Source: Setophaga petechia
Lineage: Eukaryota; Chordata; Aves; Passeriformes; Parulidae
Direction of reading: 5' to 3'
DNA length: 64,000 bases
NCBI GenBank assembly: GCA_024362935.1
Contig: JANCRA010000019.1
Coordinates: forward strand, 4,646,501-4,710,500
The notes under the pieces are model-generated. The model did no database searches and was not told where the DNA came from. It was given only the letters and a program-made list of their open reading frames with translations. The position numbers and the translations under genes were made by a program. The first letter of the stretch is position 1. Each line of letters opens with the position of its first letter. Positions 1 to 13,682 of the stretch are shown in pieces.

Positions 1-2280
1 TCTTGTATTCATGTTGAGAAAGTGACAGTCATTAAAATGAACAAGTGCCTGTTACCTATGAAGTAAGCCTTGGAGCAAGTCTCTCTCTGATCCAAGAATC
101 CAAATGAAGGAAGAGATGAGAAGAGGAATGGTAATGAGAAACTGGATGGAAGTTAAAAAGCAGTTGCCTTTGGCATGTTTTTATTAATTTTTGGTTGATA
201 TGCAAGAAAGGGTTGGTGTGTTTAGTGATGTTTTAGTGCTTCACAAAATTATGGTGAAAAGAGAAGTAACAGTAAATAAGTGTTGAAGTAAAAATTTCTC
301 AGAAAATATTCATATGAAGAATAAAAAATCAGGCAGTAAATAATTTTCTAAAACAGCTGCTATATGTACTTGTCCCATCAAAGTAACAATTAACATCCAC
401 CTGTCACAAAGCAGCACTTTGACCTGGTGGGTGAGAATAATGTTTCCTGGCTGTTCATTAAAACCACTAAGAGAGAGGAAGAGCCAGTTACTTTGGTTGT
501 GGTTCCTTTTCTAGTTTTGTGCCATTGAATGTGAGGAAAATCCAGCCTTACACTCCATGAGCCTATTTGCCCCAAGCTGTGATCGTGTTTGTTTGAGACT
601 TTCTTCCAAGAAATCTTCTTCCAAGAATTAAGCTGAAAGACAACATTTTGATATTGCAGTTGGGGGGTGGGTTTAAAAGGTAAATTCTCTTTTTTTTCCT
701 TCTTTAAAGTAAGTTAGTGTTTCAGAGCCTTCTTTCACTTTTGCCACTGTTGTATTCAGAGGATACAGGTCTCGGCAGTAGTTTCTGTTCTTGCATGGAA
801 GGAAGCACATAAATTCTATTTGTCCTAGGGACCTCCTTGGAAACATCCTTTGAAAGTTTGCTTTTGTACTACCTGTTGCAATACCACAGAATTGGACCTT
901 CTTCAATTCTTTCAGTTTCAAAAACTTCCAGTGAGAATTTTAACAGCAGTAACCAGGTAGGCTGAGCACAAATGTACCTGTGCATCTGGCTGCAGAAGGC
1001 CTTTCCATTATTTGCTTTATTTTCTTGTTCAGATAACAATTTAGTTTGAACTATAGCTCCCTTTTCTGTCCTCTTTGTGTAACTCCTATGTCTTGGAAAG
1101 TCTTGGAAAGGAGTTCTCCATTGAAATTCTGGCAATTTTTTTTTCCCAAATATACGACATTATCTTTGTCTGTGTAGTTATATACTCTGTCAATGCCTTT
1201 GTAGTTAAGGTTGGTAACATTATAGATTCTGTGCTGTGTTAATAGGCAGACATACACTGAGGGACATGAATGATATGGAAACGGTGGAGAATAAAAAACA
1301 TGGAAACATCATTTCCTACTCAATAAGCCCACAGTTCTAATAAAGTAAGACACTCCTTTCAGGAATGAGGGGTTTTCATTACATCCATGAACAGATTGAC
1401 ATCTTTTTCTGCTTAACTGCATTTTGGATTTGTAACCTATATAAACCACATCTGTTGCAGAGATGAGATGGACTTGAATTGCAGCAAAGAACTTCTGTCA
1501 TGTTACAGTAGAGAAGGAGTACACAAACTCCTAATTTCAATATGCATTGACACTGGATATTATGAAGGGGCTTGGTTTTGAAGATTTTTACAAAGGCAAG
1601 TTTTACAAAAGAAAGGACCCCAGAAAAAAAATTTAGGTACTTCAAAATGAAGGAAAACCTTTTCAATTAGAAAATAATCTGTGACATAAAGAAATAGTGC
1701 ATTACATGTAATTTTCATGATGGAAACAGTCAGGTGATATTTTCCTTGCCCCCATTTTTTCCTGCAAATCTGGGTGTCTGATGCTCTGTCTCCTTCTGTG
1801 AGCATTTGTGCAGTTAGTAATTAAGGCTGAATCTGTTACATACATTAGACTTCAGCTGAGCATCAGCTGTGTAACACGAGAATTCATTGTAGACGTTTTT
1901 GGCTGGTTGGATGCTTTGTGAAATTTCATAATTACTCACCAAATATTAATTAACCTGTTTTCATATTTAATTTAATTTCATTTAATTTTAATGTTGTTGG
2001 AAGAATTACTTGACATTAACATGTCAAAAGCAATATAGATTTCCTTACCAAATTATTATCAGATTTGTTTTTGGATAACTTCTGTTTTGTCAGGACAGGT
2101 GCTATTGCAATTTCATATCACAAAAATGCTGGATAATCCCAAGAAACAGTCAATGATATAAGTCAATAATTTTGATAAAATTATTATTTATTTTCTCTGA
2201 GATTACCAGGATTATTTGTTTATGATTATGTTAATAAGGTGTTCAAAACCTTTCTGTCAAATGAACCTGTACAAAGCTAT
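1..2280. other. Intergenic, no gene recognised
   Basis: AT-rich sequence with only short open frames (under 100 codons) that have no recognisable domains and overlap one another in different frames. No repeat family was recognised. Confidence 0.7.
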
Positions 2281-2660
2281 AGAATCACTTATGTTTGAAA
2301 AGACTCTTCAGATCAGGTCCAACAATTCCAGGTCTGCCACTAAACCATGTCCCTAAGCCCCAGGTCCACATGTCTTTTAAATACATTCAGGGCTGGTGAC
2401 TCAATCCCTTCCCTGGCCAATCTCTTCCAATGCTCTACAACATGTTTGGTGAAGAAATTTTTCCTAATATCCAAACTAAACCTCCCCTGGCACAACTTGA
2501 GATTGTTCCCTCTTGTCTTATTGCTTGTTACTTGTGCAGATACTGGTACCTGCTTGGCCACAGCCTCCTTTCAGAAAGTTGTAGAGTGATAAGGTCTCCC
2601 CTCTGAGCATCCTTTTCTCCAGGTTAAACAAACCCAGCTCTCTCAGCTGTCCTTCATAAG
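2281..2660 (-). mobile_element. CR1 LINE, 5'-truncated 3' end
   Basis: Read on the minus strand this is the typical 3' part of avian CR1: a CAGCCTGGAGAA-type start, GACCTTATCACTCT, and a frame over 2340-2561 encoding the C-terminal tail of ORF2 with LDIRKNFF, EHWKRLARE, ESPALNVFK and LRDMV. It ends in an AGTGATTCT-like 3' terminus at 2281-2288. The element is only the last ~380 bp of a 4-5 kb LINE, as is usual, and is old. Confidence 0.88.
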
Positions 2661-2711
2661 TACTGTTTCTATGTTTTATATTCATGAAGAATTAGATGAT
2701 TTTCAAATAAA

Positions 2712-2777
2712 TATATTCATACTGTAGGTGAGATAAATGTGGAGTATATATTCATACTGTAGGTGAGATAAATGTGG
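2712..2777. repeat. Tandem duplication, ~35-bp unit, two copies
   Basis: The segment TATATTCATACTGTAGGTGA plus AATGTGG appears twice, offset by 35 bp, with practically no differences. This suggests a recent local duplication. It lies just beyond the 5'-truncated end of the CR1 at 2281-2660. Confidence 0.9.
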
Positions 2778-3528
2778 GGGACATCAAGTATATTGACTTA
2801 AGTGAAGGCACAACAAAGTCAATGAACAGCTTTGAGTATGTTGAATTTTGTTGTAATTAGAAGTGTCTTTTAAAATATCATCAAGAAAGATACTATTTGC
2901 TGTTCTAAAACAGATCTTGCATCCATAATAATGATAGATATTGATAAGGATAGACTTGTATTTTACAAATTGGTCTGCTAAGGTTTATTGTGAGAAAGGA
3001 GAGACTTCAGATTTTTGAATCATTTTCATCTTGGCATAAGTCCAGGAAAATTTCAATGTTAATTTCATAAAAAGTGTAATTTGCTGTTGTTCCTAATTAT
3101 TTCTTTGACATTCTTTTGTCTTGGCTTCTCAAATTCCTATTTTCCTACCAGTCTTAACCTTTACTATTCCCTAATAAATTTTTGTACCTAAAATTTTTAC
3201 TATACTTATTGTGTGAGTTAGCAGACGCAAGCAGCTGGGGCAACCACAAACCCATGGCTAAAGCACAAGGAGTAAATTTATTTCCTTTAGCTCACTACTG
3301 GGGTATGCCCAAAGCAAACCAGGGCAGAGGCACACAGGCAGAGACACACATGCTGTCGTACTCAGTCCATGCCAGAGGATTACCAGCCTGCTGTTCACAC
3401 TTGTTTATCAAAGGTTATTTCCAACTACAAAATCACTGGAGCATATTTACAGTCCTCCTTGCCAGTCACTCCTAGTACTAACCTCTACCTCATAACCCTG
3501 TAACCAGGATATTTACAGCTGAGTGGCA

Positions 3529-3645
3529 CTCTGGAGGTCACCTAGTTCAAAATCCTGCTCAAAGCAGGTCTATCTCAATTAGATTGCTAAGTATTTGTGC
3601 AGTTAAGTATCTCTAAGGATATTTAGATTCCCTATCACCTCTCAT
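3529..3645 (-). mobile_element. CR1 LINE fragment (old)
   Basis: On the plus strand it reads ctggaggtcacctagttc, cctgctcaaagcaggtct, then caattagattgctaag and atctctaaggatatttagattcc. This is a diverged copy of the CR1 stretch around GGAGGTCATCTAGTCCAAC, so the element is on the minus strand. Both boundaries are approximate. Confidence 0.75.
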
Positions 3646-4933
3646 AGAAAAATAAATACATAAACCTAATAGGGTAGCAATACCATACCTTTTTAAATTT
3701 TTTTTTTCTTTTGTAGTTTTTCTATTTCCACCCCACAGACTTAATAAGCAGCAGGAGATTTTATGTTTGCTTGCAGAGCATCTTTTCTAGCTCATCTTTA
3801 GCTAAAGAAATAATCTTCCCAATGTGCAGGTACAGTTCATCCTGCAAACCAAGTAGAGACAATGACTTCAGAAGAGCTCTTCTGAGCTCAACTAAAGTGC
3901 TTATGCTGTCACACAATGAAGACCTGTCATGACCATCTGGTGATTCATTTAAGTTACTTCATCTTCTCTGTTGACTGCTTTAATGAAAAACACATCTGAT
4001 TTTCTGTGTTATAACCTGATAGCAGTGACAATTCCCCCAAGTTTATGGTCATTTCTAGCAAATATTCATAGACCTTTGAGCTTCCTTTATAGGAAATTTG
4101 ACATCTGCTAGATTAAGGAGGTGATACAGATCTGCCTAGTAATGATATCTGTTGGAAAAGGATATCCCTGTCTGATTTTCTCTGAAACAGGGAGAAAATT
4201 TTGGGGTAGGGTAAGATGCCAGGTAAATATAGGCTTATATCAAACAGATAAATGTTTTGAATTTAGGCACAAAATAGAGTTGTTTTTTCTCCTTTAAATT
4301 TTTTTTTTTATTATTCAACAAAGCAAATTTTGTTGAACAGCAAATTTTGATTACATGTTCTGATCCCCAAAAATATCAGTGAGAGAGGTAGCTTTTGCTT
4401 TAGTAATGTGAACCATGCTAGGAGCCTGAAGAATCAAGACACAGGAGTTTTTCAGGAAATAAGTTTTTCTCTACCTCACCTTGATTCTGAAGAAACTCCT
4501 TACAATGTAATCCTTCAAAAAAGTGAGATTTTTCTGAGTTCCTAATAGAGGTTGAGCATTTTGACTGTTAATTGAAACTTGCAAATTAGAGCCATTGAAC
4601 AAACTACGCTCTTGGTTATGTTGTATAGCCAAACAGTCACTGAGGGCTGTTATATTTCTCACAGTTAGAGAACACAGTAGTTTTCAATTTAAACTCAATT
4701 TAAAGGAAAATAGCAAGACTGAGAACGAACCTGAAACTTTTATGACAACAGAACATGAATTTTCTGTAACATAGTATAAAATTCTCCTTCAAAAATGACC
4801 TTTGCCCCTGCAGAAATGGATTTGTGAGGATTTATAGATATGGTACCAAAGCAATCTTTACAAATATGTAGCTACATACACTCTGGTTACACTGTGGTAA
4901 TATAAACCTCACAGGCATGTTTGTTCACTGTTC

Positions 4934-4949
4934 TTTTTTTTTTTTTTTT
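4934..4949. repeat. Poly(T) tract, 16 nt
   Basis: An uninterrupted T run. No retroelement body was recognised beside it. Confidence 0.9.
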
Positions 4950-7773
4950 GTGCAGTCTTGTAAGAAGGCTCAAAAGTTGTGGTGGCTTGGCAGTATGTTA
5001 CTTTGATGCTGAGTTCCCTTTCTTCCCATTTAAGAACAAAGATACAGGTTTGACTAAGAGGTAAATCTTAATAGATAAAACTATAATACCCTGAAAATAA
5101 TACAACCCCTCCTCAACTGTTTCCTGTTTTGTTGTGATGATTTTTTTTTTCTGAGTCTTCATTCCTGGTCTAGCAGGCCCCAGGTGCTGTGATAATCAGA
5201 ATACAAGACATAGTAAAAATAATGTCAGTGCATGAGGTCCATGATCCTTTCTTACCTGAAAATAAGCTCCAAACTCTTTATATGATGAGGAAAATGCTAT
5301 TGATGGTTCTTCCTAGGTTCTTCCTAGCATGTGTGACTGCTTGTGGCATCACACCAGAAATGGCAAGAGTGAGATGAACAGAAACAAACACAACAGGATG
5401 GATGAACACGAGCAGGAATGGTAAAGAACATTGGAATACTAAATTTCCCTCATTATCTGATGCTCTCTGAGGCACTCTTCCATGTCTTCATGAGCTGCTT
5501 TTCTCAAGCACTCCAAGCAGTCCACAGGACCTCCACAGAGGGGTGCTTCGTGATACCTTTTATATGAATACATATAGCTATCACAAAAATATATAATTTA
5601 GGAAGACAAGCAATGTACAAGATGTGAGTGAGAAAAAAATATAATTAATTAATTTAATAGTGATGCAATAGGACTGATATTAGTTTCCCTTTTTAAACAT
5701 GCAGTAAGTTTAACAAAAGTATAGGATGGTCTTACTTTACCCTGTTTTTCTGCTGACTTCCCTGCAATACCCTGGGGGGATAAATCCAGTTGCAATCCTC
5801 AAGAAACAAGCAACTTCTCTTCATTAAAAATGAAACATTCCACTTAATATAAGACATCAATTATCCTATGTTTTGTGTCAGAGGTAAATCTGGAGTAACA
5901 TAATGGAATCAACAGAGTAATACTGGGGTTAAACTGTTTGGAAATTACATTTTGCCAGATCAGATTCTTCTCAGAATTTCTCATTAATAGCACATTTTTA
6001 TGATTCTTCAGTTGAAATTAAACTGGCACAGAAACTGAGTAGGCTATATCACGTCCTTTAGTCTCTATGTAAACAAAGCAAAGCATTTTCTAGGCATCAT
6101 CTGTCTTGCTTGTTGGACTGAGGAAATTATAATTTCCTTTCTATATTTTCTCTCTCAGTTTGAAATGATACTTTCAAACTTCATCTCTGGTCCCCTGATC
6201 ATCCATTCTAAATTAATTCTATTTTCTCATCTTGGAGACTGTAGAAGAACTAAGTGCGTTTCAGGAGTATGGATACATAGTATGTGAAGATAAAATCTTT
6301 CAGCATTTCCTGAGAACACCTTTTGTGCAGGGCAGCCCTGAATATGCCTTGCACCACCCATGAAAGGAAGCTCAAGTATCGCTTTTCCCAAAGAACCTGT
6401 TTTAAAACTTGTTGATTCTCTTTATTTCGTGTTTGTCTGGCTCTGTTCACTAACAGAGGAGGCTTTTACCTAAGACAACCAAAAAAGCAATCAGAAAAGA
6501 ACAGCAGAGGGTTCCCTAGAAGCCTGGTGCTAAACATGGCTGAGCATCTTGCTGTTTCTCGACATAACAGATACACAGGACAGTGTAAGTTCAGCGCAAA
6601 AAAAAGGTGGTGATCTGCATGAAAATCCCTGACAAGAGAAAGCAGTTATTTCTTTAGCATGGCAAGTTTTGACCATAGTGACACCTAGGTATCACTCACT
6701 GTCCTAAGATTTCTGGGCATGAGGCCAGGTGTGGTTGTGCAATGATGTCTTTATGCCCTACATCCGTCACACCCGTTTGTTTCAAAGTTGTTTAATAATG
6801 GTATTATAAACTTCTGTTCTTTTCTCATATAGGAGGATTTGATTAGGTTTCCTAGATGATAATGAGTACAATAAATAAATGCCCATGCTATTGCCGTGTA
6901 TATTCAAAAGCAGTAAATTGCTCATCATTATTCTATTGCAGGAATGAAATTAAAAGACTATGCCATTAGCCAAATGATGATGGCTATAACTTTTTAATCA
7001 AAACATATAATTTTATGGCTTATAAGTTAACTAATGGTTTTGGAGCCTGACATGTGGTTGATACATGATCATAACACAGGTCTCAGGGAGGATCTTGGTT
7101 GGTCTGAAAAAACAAAACCAGTTCAAATATATGGCCTGTGCCTTGTTTTGCATCAGTAGTTGTCACCTTTTACTGTTTCTAGAGCAAACATGAAGACTGA
7201 TACATCTATATTTGTACTGTGATGGTGGTTCTCCTTAATATAACCTCCTCTGTCTGCAGTTTTCTTTGTAACAAACTGGCTGTGAGACCTTCATCTGTCA
7301 ACGTTTCAAGAATTGACAGCCCACTTCTGATATGTTTTGGGTACACAGCCTTGACTCAGACTGCTGAGAAAGTTGCTAAGTTGAGACAAAATTCTGACCA
7401 TGTTTGCCAAGTCTTTAAGAATTTTTGAGACATGGCTAATGAGGAGCCCAGCATTTGATGAGAAAAATATTGGCCCAACAGGGTATAAAATTTTCAAGGG
7501 AAGAAAGTGATGAGGATTCATCCAACTGTCAGTGCTATTGGTGTGTCAGTATTGATGGAACTGGGGTATGACAGCAGCTCAGCATCAGTCAGGGGCTCAT
7601 TTCCAGCTCCCTGACTCTCTTCCTCCCCTAATTGATCTTCCTCACTGGCAAAATATATTTTGAGTATCGTGTTGGGGTGGAGAATGTGCTGCTCTCTAGC
7701 CTTGAAGTCTGTGAAATCCCAGCCACCACCTTCTGTGTGAATTGACCAATAAATCATTGCTTTATACTTTTAA

Positions 7774-7797
7774 GTGTGCTATTTACAGATAGCACAC
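7774..7797. repeat. Perfect 9-bp inverted repeat with 6-nt loop
   Basis: The arms GTGTGCTAT and ATAGCACAC flank TTACAG. Confidence 0.95.
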
Positions 7798-8049
7798 ACC
7801 CAGGATATCTAAACAAAATGGCCCCCAAATATTTAAAATATATATAGACTTGTATACCCCTTTCCAGGAACAAAACATACTGCATTTGCCTAGAAGAAAA
7901 CATAAGAAAACATACTCTTTTGGGGACAATTTGATAAACCATGTATTTTTCTAGAGGCACAGAACTCAGTTAGACAAGACCAACAGCTTGTAAAGAGTGG
8001 GAAGTTTGATAGCTTTTGCTAAATGCACCATGTCAGCAAATATATGGAA

Positions 8050-8485
8050 CTAGAACCCCAAGAATCACACCATGGTCTTAAAAATGTTGTCCAAAATTTT
8101 AAACTGTGGCAAACTTTGTGATTGCTTCCCTGGAAAACCTTTTCCAGTGCCCAACCATGCTCTGGGTGAACAACTTTTTCCTAATACCCAACCCTGTATC
8201 TCTTCTGATGTAGCTTTAGACCATTCCCTTGATTCCTGTCACTGGTCACAAGAGAGTGTGCCCCTTCTCTTCCCCTCCTGAGGAAGTTGTATTCTGCAAT
8301 GAGGTCTCCCCTCAGTCTCTTCTTCTCCAGGCTAAACAGGCTGAGTGATCTCAGCCACTCCTCTTATGGCTTCCTCTCCAGACCCTTCACCATCTCTGTA
8401 GTCCTGCTTTGGAAGTTTTCTAATAGCTTTAGATCTTTCTTACATTGCAGTGACCAAAACCTGGGTAAGGAGGAGTGTGAAAATC
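8050..8485 (-). mobile_element. CR1 LINE fragment
   Basis: The plus strand shows the reverse complement of CR1: ACCCCAAGAATCACACCATG near the start, CTTTTTCCTAATACCCAACC, then GAGGTCTCCCCTCAG with CTTCTTCTCCAGGCTAAACAG and CATCTCTGTAGTCCTGC near the 5' side. Point changes and small gaps break the reading frame. Boundaries are estimated. Confidence 0.88.
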
Positions 8486-8945
8486 CATTTTCTAGCTTGA
8501 AGGTCCAGATGTTATCTAAATGAGACCAGACAATATTTCCTTTCCTTCACTTGAAAATCAGAGAGAACACAAAGCTGAGAAAGTGGAAGATTGCCCTTAG
8601 TTTTCAGTAGTGGGAGTGGGAGTCAATAGGTTGATCTATGCCTTTAAATCCATCTTTTGTTTGTTTTTTCCCAAGTTTGGATTTTATATTTTCTGATTTG
8701 GAATGGTTTTTAACTTGTTTGAAAGTTGAGTAGTGGTGTAAAAAGAATGAATTGCCTGTAATACAGGATCAATATAGATATTGAATTGAAATAATGGAAA
8801 TGATTTTCCACTTCGGCAAATGTCAGGTGTGTTCAAAGAGAGCTTGACTGTAAATACCCAGGACAGGATTTTACCTTGTTTACAGACGTGTGTGTGGCAT
8901 AAGCAGTTTAACTGTTCAACACGATAAGGGGAGAAATGGTTTCTG

Positions 8946-9014
8946 CTTTTTTCCTTCCTTCTTTTTCTTTCTTTCTCTTTCTTTCTCTCTCTCTTTTTCT
9001 CTTTCTCTCTTTTC
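8946..9014. repeat. Uninterrupted pyrimidine tract (CTTT/CT-rich)
   Basis: Sixty-nine consecutive pyrimidines on the plus strand are made of CCTT, CTTT and CT units. On the minus strand this gives a Lys/Arg/Glu-rich open frame that is a compositional artefact. Confidence 0.95.
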
Positions 9015-10970
9015 ATAACTTAAAAACTTTGATTCTGTATTTTCAAGTAAGATGTACTGTTGCTGAGGTATAAGGGCCCTTGTATTTAAATCTGTTATTA
9101 AAATAGCGTTGTAGCAATGCTGGCTAATGAGATTTTTGCTTGCCTCTCTGAGGGCTTTTTGCTGGAGGGTGAGAGCTCTGGGGCACTCACACTTCAGGGG
9201 ACAGTGAGTGGCTGCTGAGCTGGCTGGAACACCAGATTTTACTCTGGGGGGAAATCCTCACAATCTGTAGTGTTTTCTTTTTAAATTATAAAATTTTAAG
9301 TTTCTCTCAGGAGATAAATTTTTTCCAGAGAATTTTGATTTGGAAATACCAAAATCATGCTAAAATGTTTTTTTCTCACAATTTATGTCCAAATACTTAA
9401 TCTCAATGATAAGAAAATGCCTGCTGTAACAACACCAGCTCCAAATTCTCTCTATGGCATTTAGAATTTAGAATTTAAGATACTAGATGGATCTGTAGAG
9501 AGGAAACACTGTGTTTTGAGTTGAATAAGTCTAATAATTTTTCACCAGAAACATACTCAAAATGAGGACTTTGTTTTTTAACCAAACAACGTTTTGCAAT
9601 AGATAGCTGTGTTATAAAATAAACGTTTAAATATTTATGTTTGTTATTTCCTAATTTCAGCCTCATATTGCTCAAGTCAGCACTATAAAAAGCTCTACTA
9701 TTTCATCATGTAGGGGTCAGTACTAGATGGTGTCTTTGCTTAATATTAAGCTTTCTTTTTTTTTATAATAAAAAACTCATCCTAAATATAATCACAAATC
9801 AGTGTCTTTAAAATATTAAAGTGATTATAAATGTCATATGGGTGATGCACCAAAACAGGGTAAAATTCACTGTAGGTCACAACTGCCATCAAGCTTAATA
9901 TCAGCATCGCAATGCATTTCTGCTCCCAAGGCTCACTTCCGTGGTAACTTTTGTATGTTGAGGCTGGTTCATCATAAAAAGAACAGCTGCTCTTTGTCAC
10001 CCTTAGTCTTCCCAAGGTGATCTAGATTGTTGAGTTTTTGGGGTTTTTTTAGAAAATCCAATATATAAGAGACAACTGTCCTATGTAACCAGGGACCTGA
10101 GATTCTTTTCCTGTCCCGTCTGCTCCTTAATGGATATTTTCCAAGCAACTCTGGCGAGTAATCTCTGTCCTTCCAAAACTGAGCAGGTAAATCAGCCAAT
10201 TACAAAAACTGTGATGGTGTTTATAACACAGACTGTAACTCCTGGAAAATTAAATAAAACCAAAGAATCACAAAAAAGCATAAGTACAAGTTTTATCAGC
10301 TTGAAGATCAGGGAGTTGGTGATGAACATTTCATGAATGCTAATAAGAGTGCAAATGCATTGCCATGTTGTGTTGAAAGTCTATGTTTTGGAAGCTAATT
10401 TCCTAACCCTAATTTCCTAACTGATACACAAACTACAAGACTCAGATTGAAATTTAAAAAAATTCTTAAATTTTCTTATCCCAATTATTTTGGGCTTGTT
10501 AAAAATTTGGGTAGAAATTGAAAGGGAAAAAAAATGGAAAGCTAAAATGGCTAGATGAGAGAGAAACGTAGTTCAGTTTTTTCCTTAATGAGAAGGGAAT
10601 GTAGTTCAGTCTTTTTCTTACATGTTGAAATGCAAGAAACCTTAACATTACCATAACATTAAATTATGCAAATAATGGTAAATGCAAACTCTTGGTGAAT
10701 TTCAGCTGCAATTTCTCATATGAAAAGGCTATAAAATCAGAATCAGTAGTACAATACCAAGTGCACAGATTATTATTAGTTTTAAATTATGCTAAGCAGT
10801 ACAAATACAGAATGGAAATTCTGCAATATTACAGTGACCTTACACTGAATAATGATGGCAGTGAACAACACCCCTGGGCTAACATTTTGTGCATCTGCTG
10901 GTGATGACCCTGCCACTCCAGAGGCAGGACAGGATGCTGCTTCTGCCTGGAAGAGAGATGCCAGTGTTTA

Positions 10971-11024
10971 GTAAATTTCTGTGTGGGTGTCCAGGTAAAT
11001 TTCTGTGTGGGTGTGGGTGTCCAG
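10971..11024. repeat. Tandem duplication, 24/30-bp unit, two copies
   Basis: GTAAATTTCTGTGTGGGTGT followed by CCAG occurs at 10971-10994 and again at 10995-11024. The second copy carries an extra GGGTGT. Confidence 0.9.
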
Positions 11025-13668
11025 TGGGGCACACTGAGGACAAGACAGGAAAGGCTATGGCACACGTAGAAGCCTTTATGTGGAATTAAATTTTTAAATA
11101 AGCATGGGTTGGTGCTTAAGAGAGCAATAACTTACCTTTTATAACACCCACAGGCTCAGATTCTCTGTGTGGATGTAGTAAGGGATCAAAGACCTTTTCT
11201 GTTTGGTTTATATAAGAAGTAGATAATATGAAGCCATTAATTACTCAGTTAATGAAATGTATTGATTCCCTCTTTTACACCAGTAAATCAATTGCAAAAC
11301 TTTATTAATCAGCTTATTACCTAAGAACACTTACAGTAATAAAAATAGCCAGCAATATTTCATTTTGTTAAAACATTATAAAAGCAGAAAGTATCTGCTG
11401 AAATCCATGCACCATGCATTCTTGAACATGTCCAGTTGGGAAAAGGAACTGTAGTACTTGAAGACCAGACAGTCATTCACGGCAACATTTTAGTAAATTG
11501 CTGATTGGTGGGTCCTAGGAGTATGCCTGTGTCTTTCTTTGTGTTTGTACATGGACAAGTAAATGGGAAGATAAAGCTCATGTCAGATCTTGCAGACTGA
11601 AAGAATTTGTGCTCCTGTTAACTCTGTTTCTGTCCCTTAGGTGTACATCCTACTACAGTATTGGTATGGATCCAGAGGAAGTGCTTTCCATGAGGGAAAA
11701 TGGTAGCAGCAGAGTTGCTTTTGTCCCTATGGTTGAGATACAGCCCCTTCTTTACAAGCTGTGAGAATTTTTTTGTGACTTTTAGGATTCCACCTTGTAT
11801 AGAAACTGCCTCTGTAACTATTCAAATTGATGACACAAAACAAGGAAACTAGCTCAAGAACCATCACATAATTGCAGCATGTTGCTGAAATAAAAATTTG
11901 TTAGCATGCTTCCTAGCATAACTTTAGTTCAGGCCAAGTAATCTTTGCCACACAATTCCTGTGGGAGAGTGATGTTAGGGCTGGCATAGGCCAGGGTTTC
12001 TGTACACAGGTCAGTGTGAGACAGACTGCTCTGGAAAGCAGAAAGTATACCCACATGCCATGGTTAGAAAGCACGCTATGACCTTTCCCAGAAACCAGGC
12101 CTGGTTCTGTGTGTTTATAGCTGTGCAGCCTGTGATCCCTCTCTGTTTACCAGCTCACCTTAAATGACATGCCCTCCATAATGGGTCATGCACATGAAGC
12201 AGCCTCTCTCTTTTCTCCCACTGACATCAAGCATCATGAGCCTTTGAGAAGAGAGGCTCAGGGCCTGATACAAACTTGGGCAGGAGAAGGAGCAAGAGCA
12301 AACAGTAATGAGCAAGTATTAGGACATGCTGTAATTTTCTTTGGTCTGCAGTAGCAGAAGATTATTCCTGACCTCAGCAGCTCCTCTCTATATCAAGCAC
12401 AAGAAAATAAAAAGGTCTCATTACAGTCAGATGAGATAATGGGGAAAAGGTAAAACAATAGTATTTTGGTAAGGACTGAAGTTAATAGCTCAGCTCGTGC
12501 TATGAATCATTACACACCAATTAGCCCAGCTTTTCCCCCTTTACAGGATTTTCAAGAGGAAAGACATAAAAAAAGACTTTCCTAAATTCTAAGCATACAT
12601 ATGCACATGCATATACACTATTTTAATTATATAAATACTGGGGAGGTCTGCACTAGCTGTCTCATAAGTCGTTGGTGTTAGTGGGTCACAGTTAAATTAA
12701 AATAAATTCCTAACATATTCTTCTATGAAATAGAAGGTCATCTCCATGCTTTAAAAAAACCAGTTGGAGCTGACTTATGGTGAAGAATTACTTACTTGAG
12801 TAAGTGTCTTAAGACAAAGTATGTAAAGATAATTTATGTATATGGCAGTGATGAGATTTTGAGCAGAAAACATTCTATAGAGTTGTCAATTAATCTATCA
12901 GCATGTTTGAACTATTTCAGTGGCACAAGACGAATCTGCCAGGGTATTCTGTTTACAAAATAGCACCTGCATAGCATGCAAAATCTGATTCTTACTAGTT
13001 TTTCAAAAGATGTTCTGCGTAACATAAAGGAGAATGTTTTAAATGTCAAATACAAGCTAATTTGTGAACAAAAGAGAAAAGCAGAGACTGGATTATTAAT
13101 CAGTCAATAGAAACTGATAATTTCCATTAAAAAACCCTTTGAAGAAGGTAATGAATTGGACATGGTGCCTAAGGCACTACGCATTAATACAGAAATTATT
13201 TTTGCTTTCAAGATATCTCTGACAACATTAGACATTACTAGCTTGAAATAATCTGCCTTTGCCTATCTCACTGTGCAGTTAGGGCAAACAATTTAAGATG
13301 ACCTATTGAATCACTGGGTTCTACATAGCTGTGGATGAGAAAAACAGGGTCATCACCAAAGATGCTGCTCTCCATCATGTGGCAGTGATCAGCCAACTAT
13401 TACAGAAATCTGCTTGTGCACTACTTTTTTCTTGTTTTCCTGTGACACAGCTTTTTCTTATATTTCGTCTGGCTTTAATTGCCAGCTTCAGATAACAACA
13501 TGTAAACAATCATCTCTGTAGATGATCAGCTCTATCCTTCACCTTTACAGTTTCGAGAGATCTGGGCAGAGTCCTAATCCTAGACTCTGGCAGAGCTAGG
13601 ATAACTTCAGATTAAAGGGAAAGCTAAAGGTGACTATGTTTCAGTACTACAGAGTTACAGATGAATTT

Positions 13669-13682
13669 ATATATATATATAT
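13669..13682. repeat. (AT)7 dinucleotide run
   Basis: Seven perfect AT units. Confidence 0.9.

Larger units (their letters stand above)
3646..8049. other. Intergenic, no gene recognised
   Basis: AT-rich sequence with homopolymer T/A runs and one small perfect hairpin (7774-7797). Open frames are all under 80 codons and of chance character. Confidence 0.7.

Noticed and set aside
2340..2561. 73-codon minus-strand frame as a host gene
   Set aside because: It is the C-terminal ORF2 tail of a truncated CR1 LINE.
3205..3515. Possible LTR or other repeat remnant with a composition unlike its flanks
   Set aside because: It starts near TGTGTGAG but no matching end, target-site duplication or recognisable family landmark was found.
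7518..7757. 79-codon minus-strand frame beside an AATAAA-containing segment, as a possible retroviral fragment
   Set aside because: No LTR ends and no retroviral motif can be seen.
8684..9016. 110-codon minus-strand frame with Lys/Arg/Glu-rich start
   Set aside because: Its N-terminus is a translation of the pyrimidine tract; the rest has no recognisable domain.
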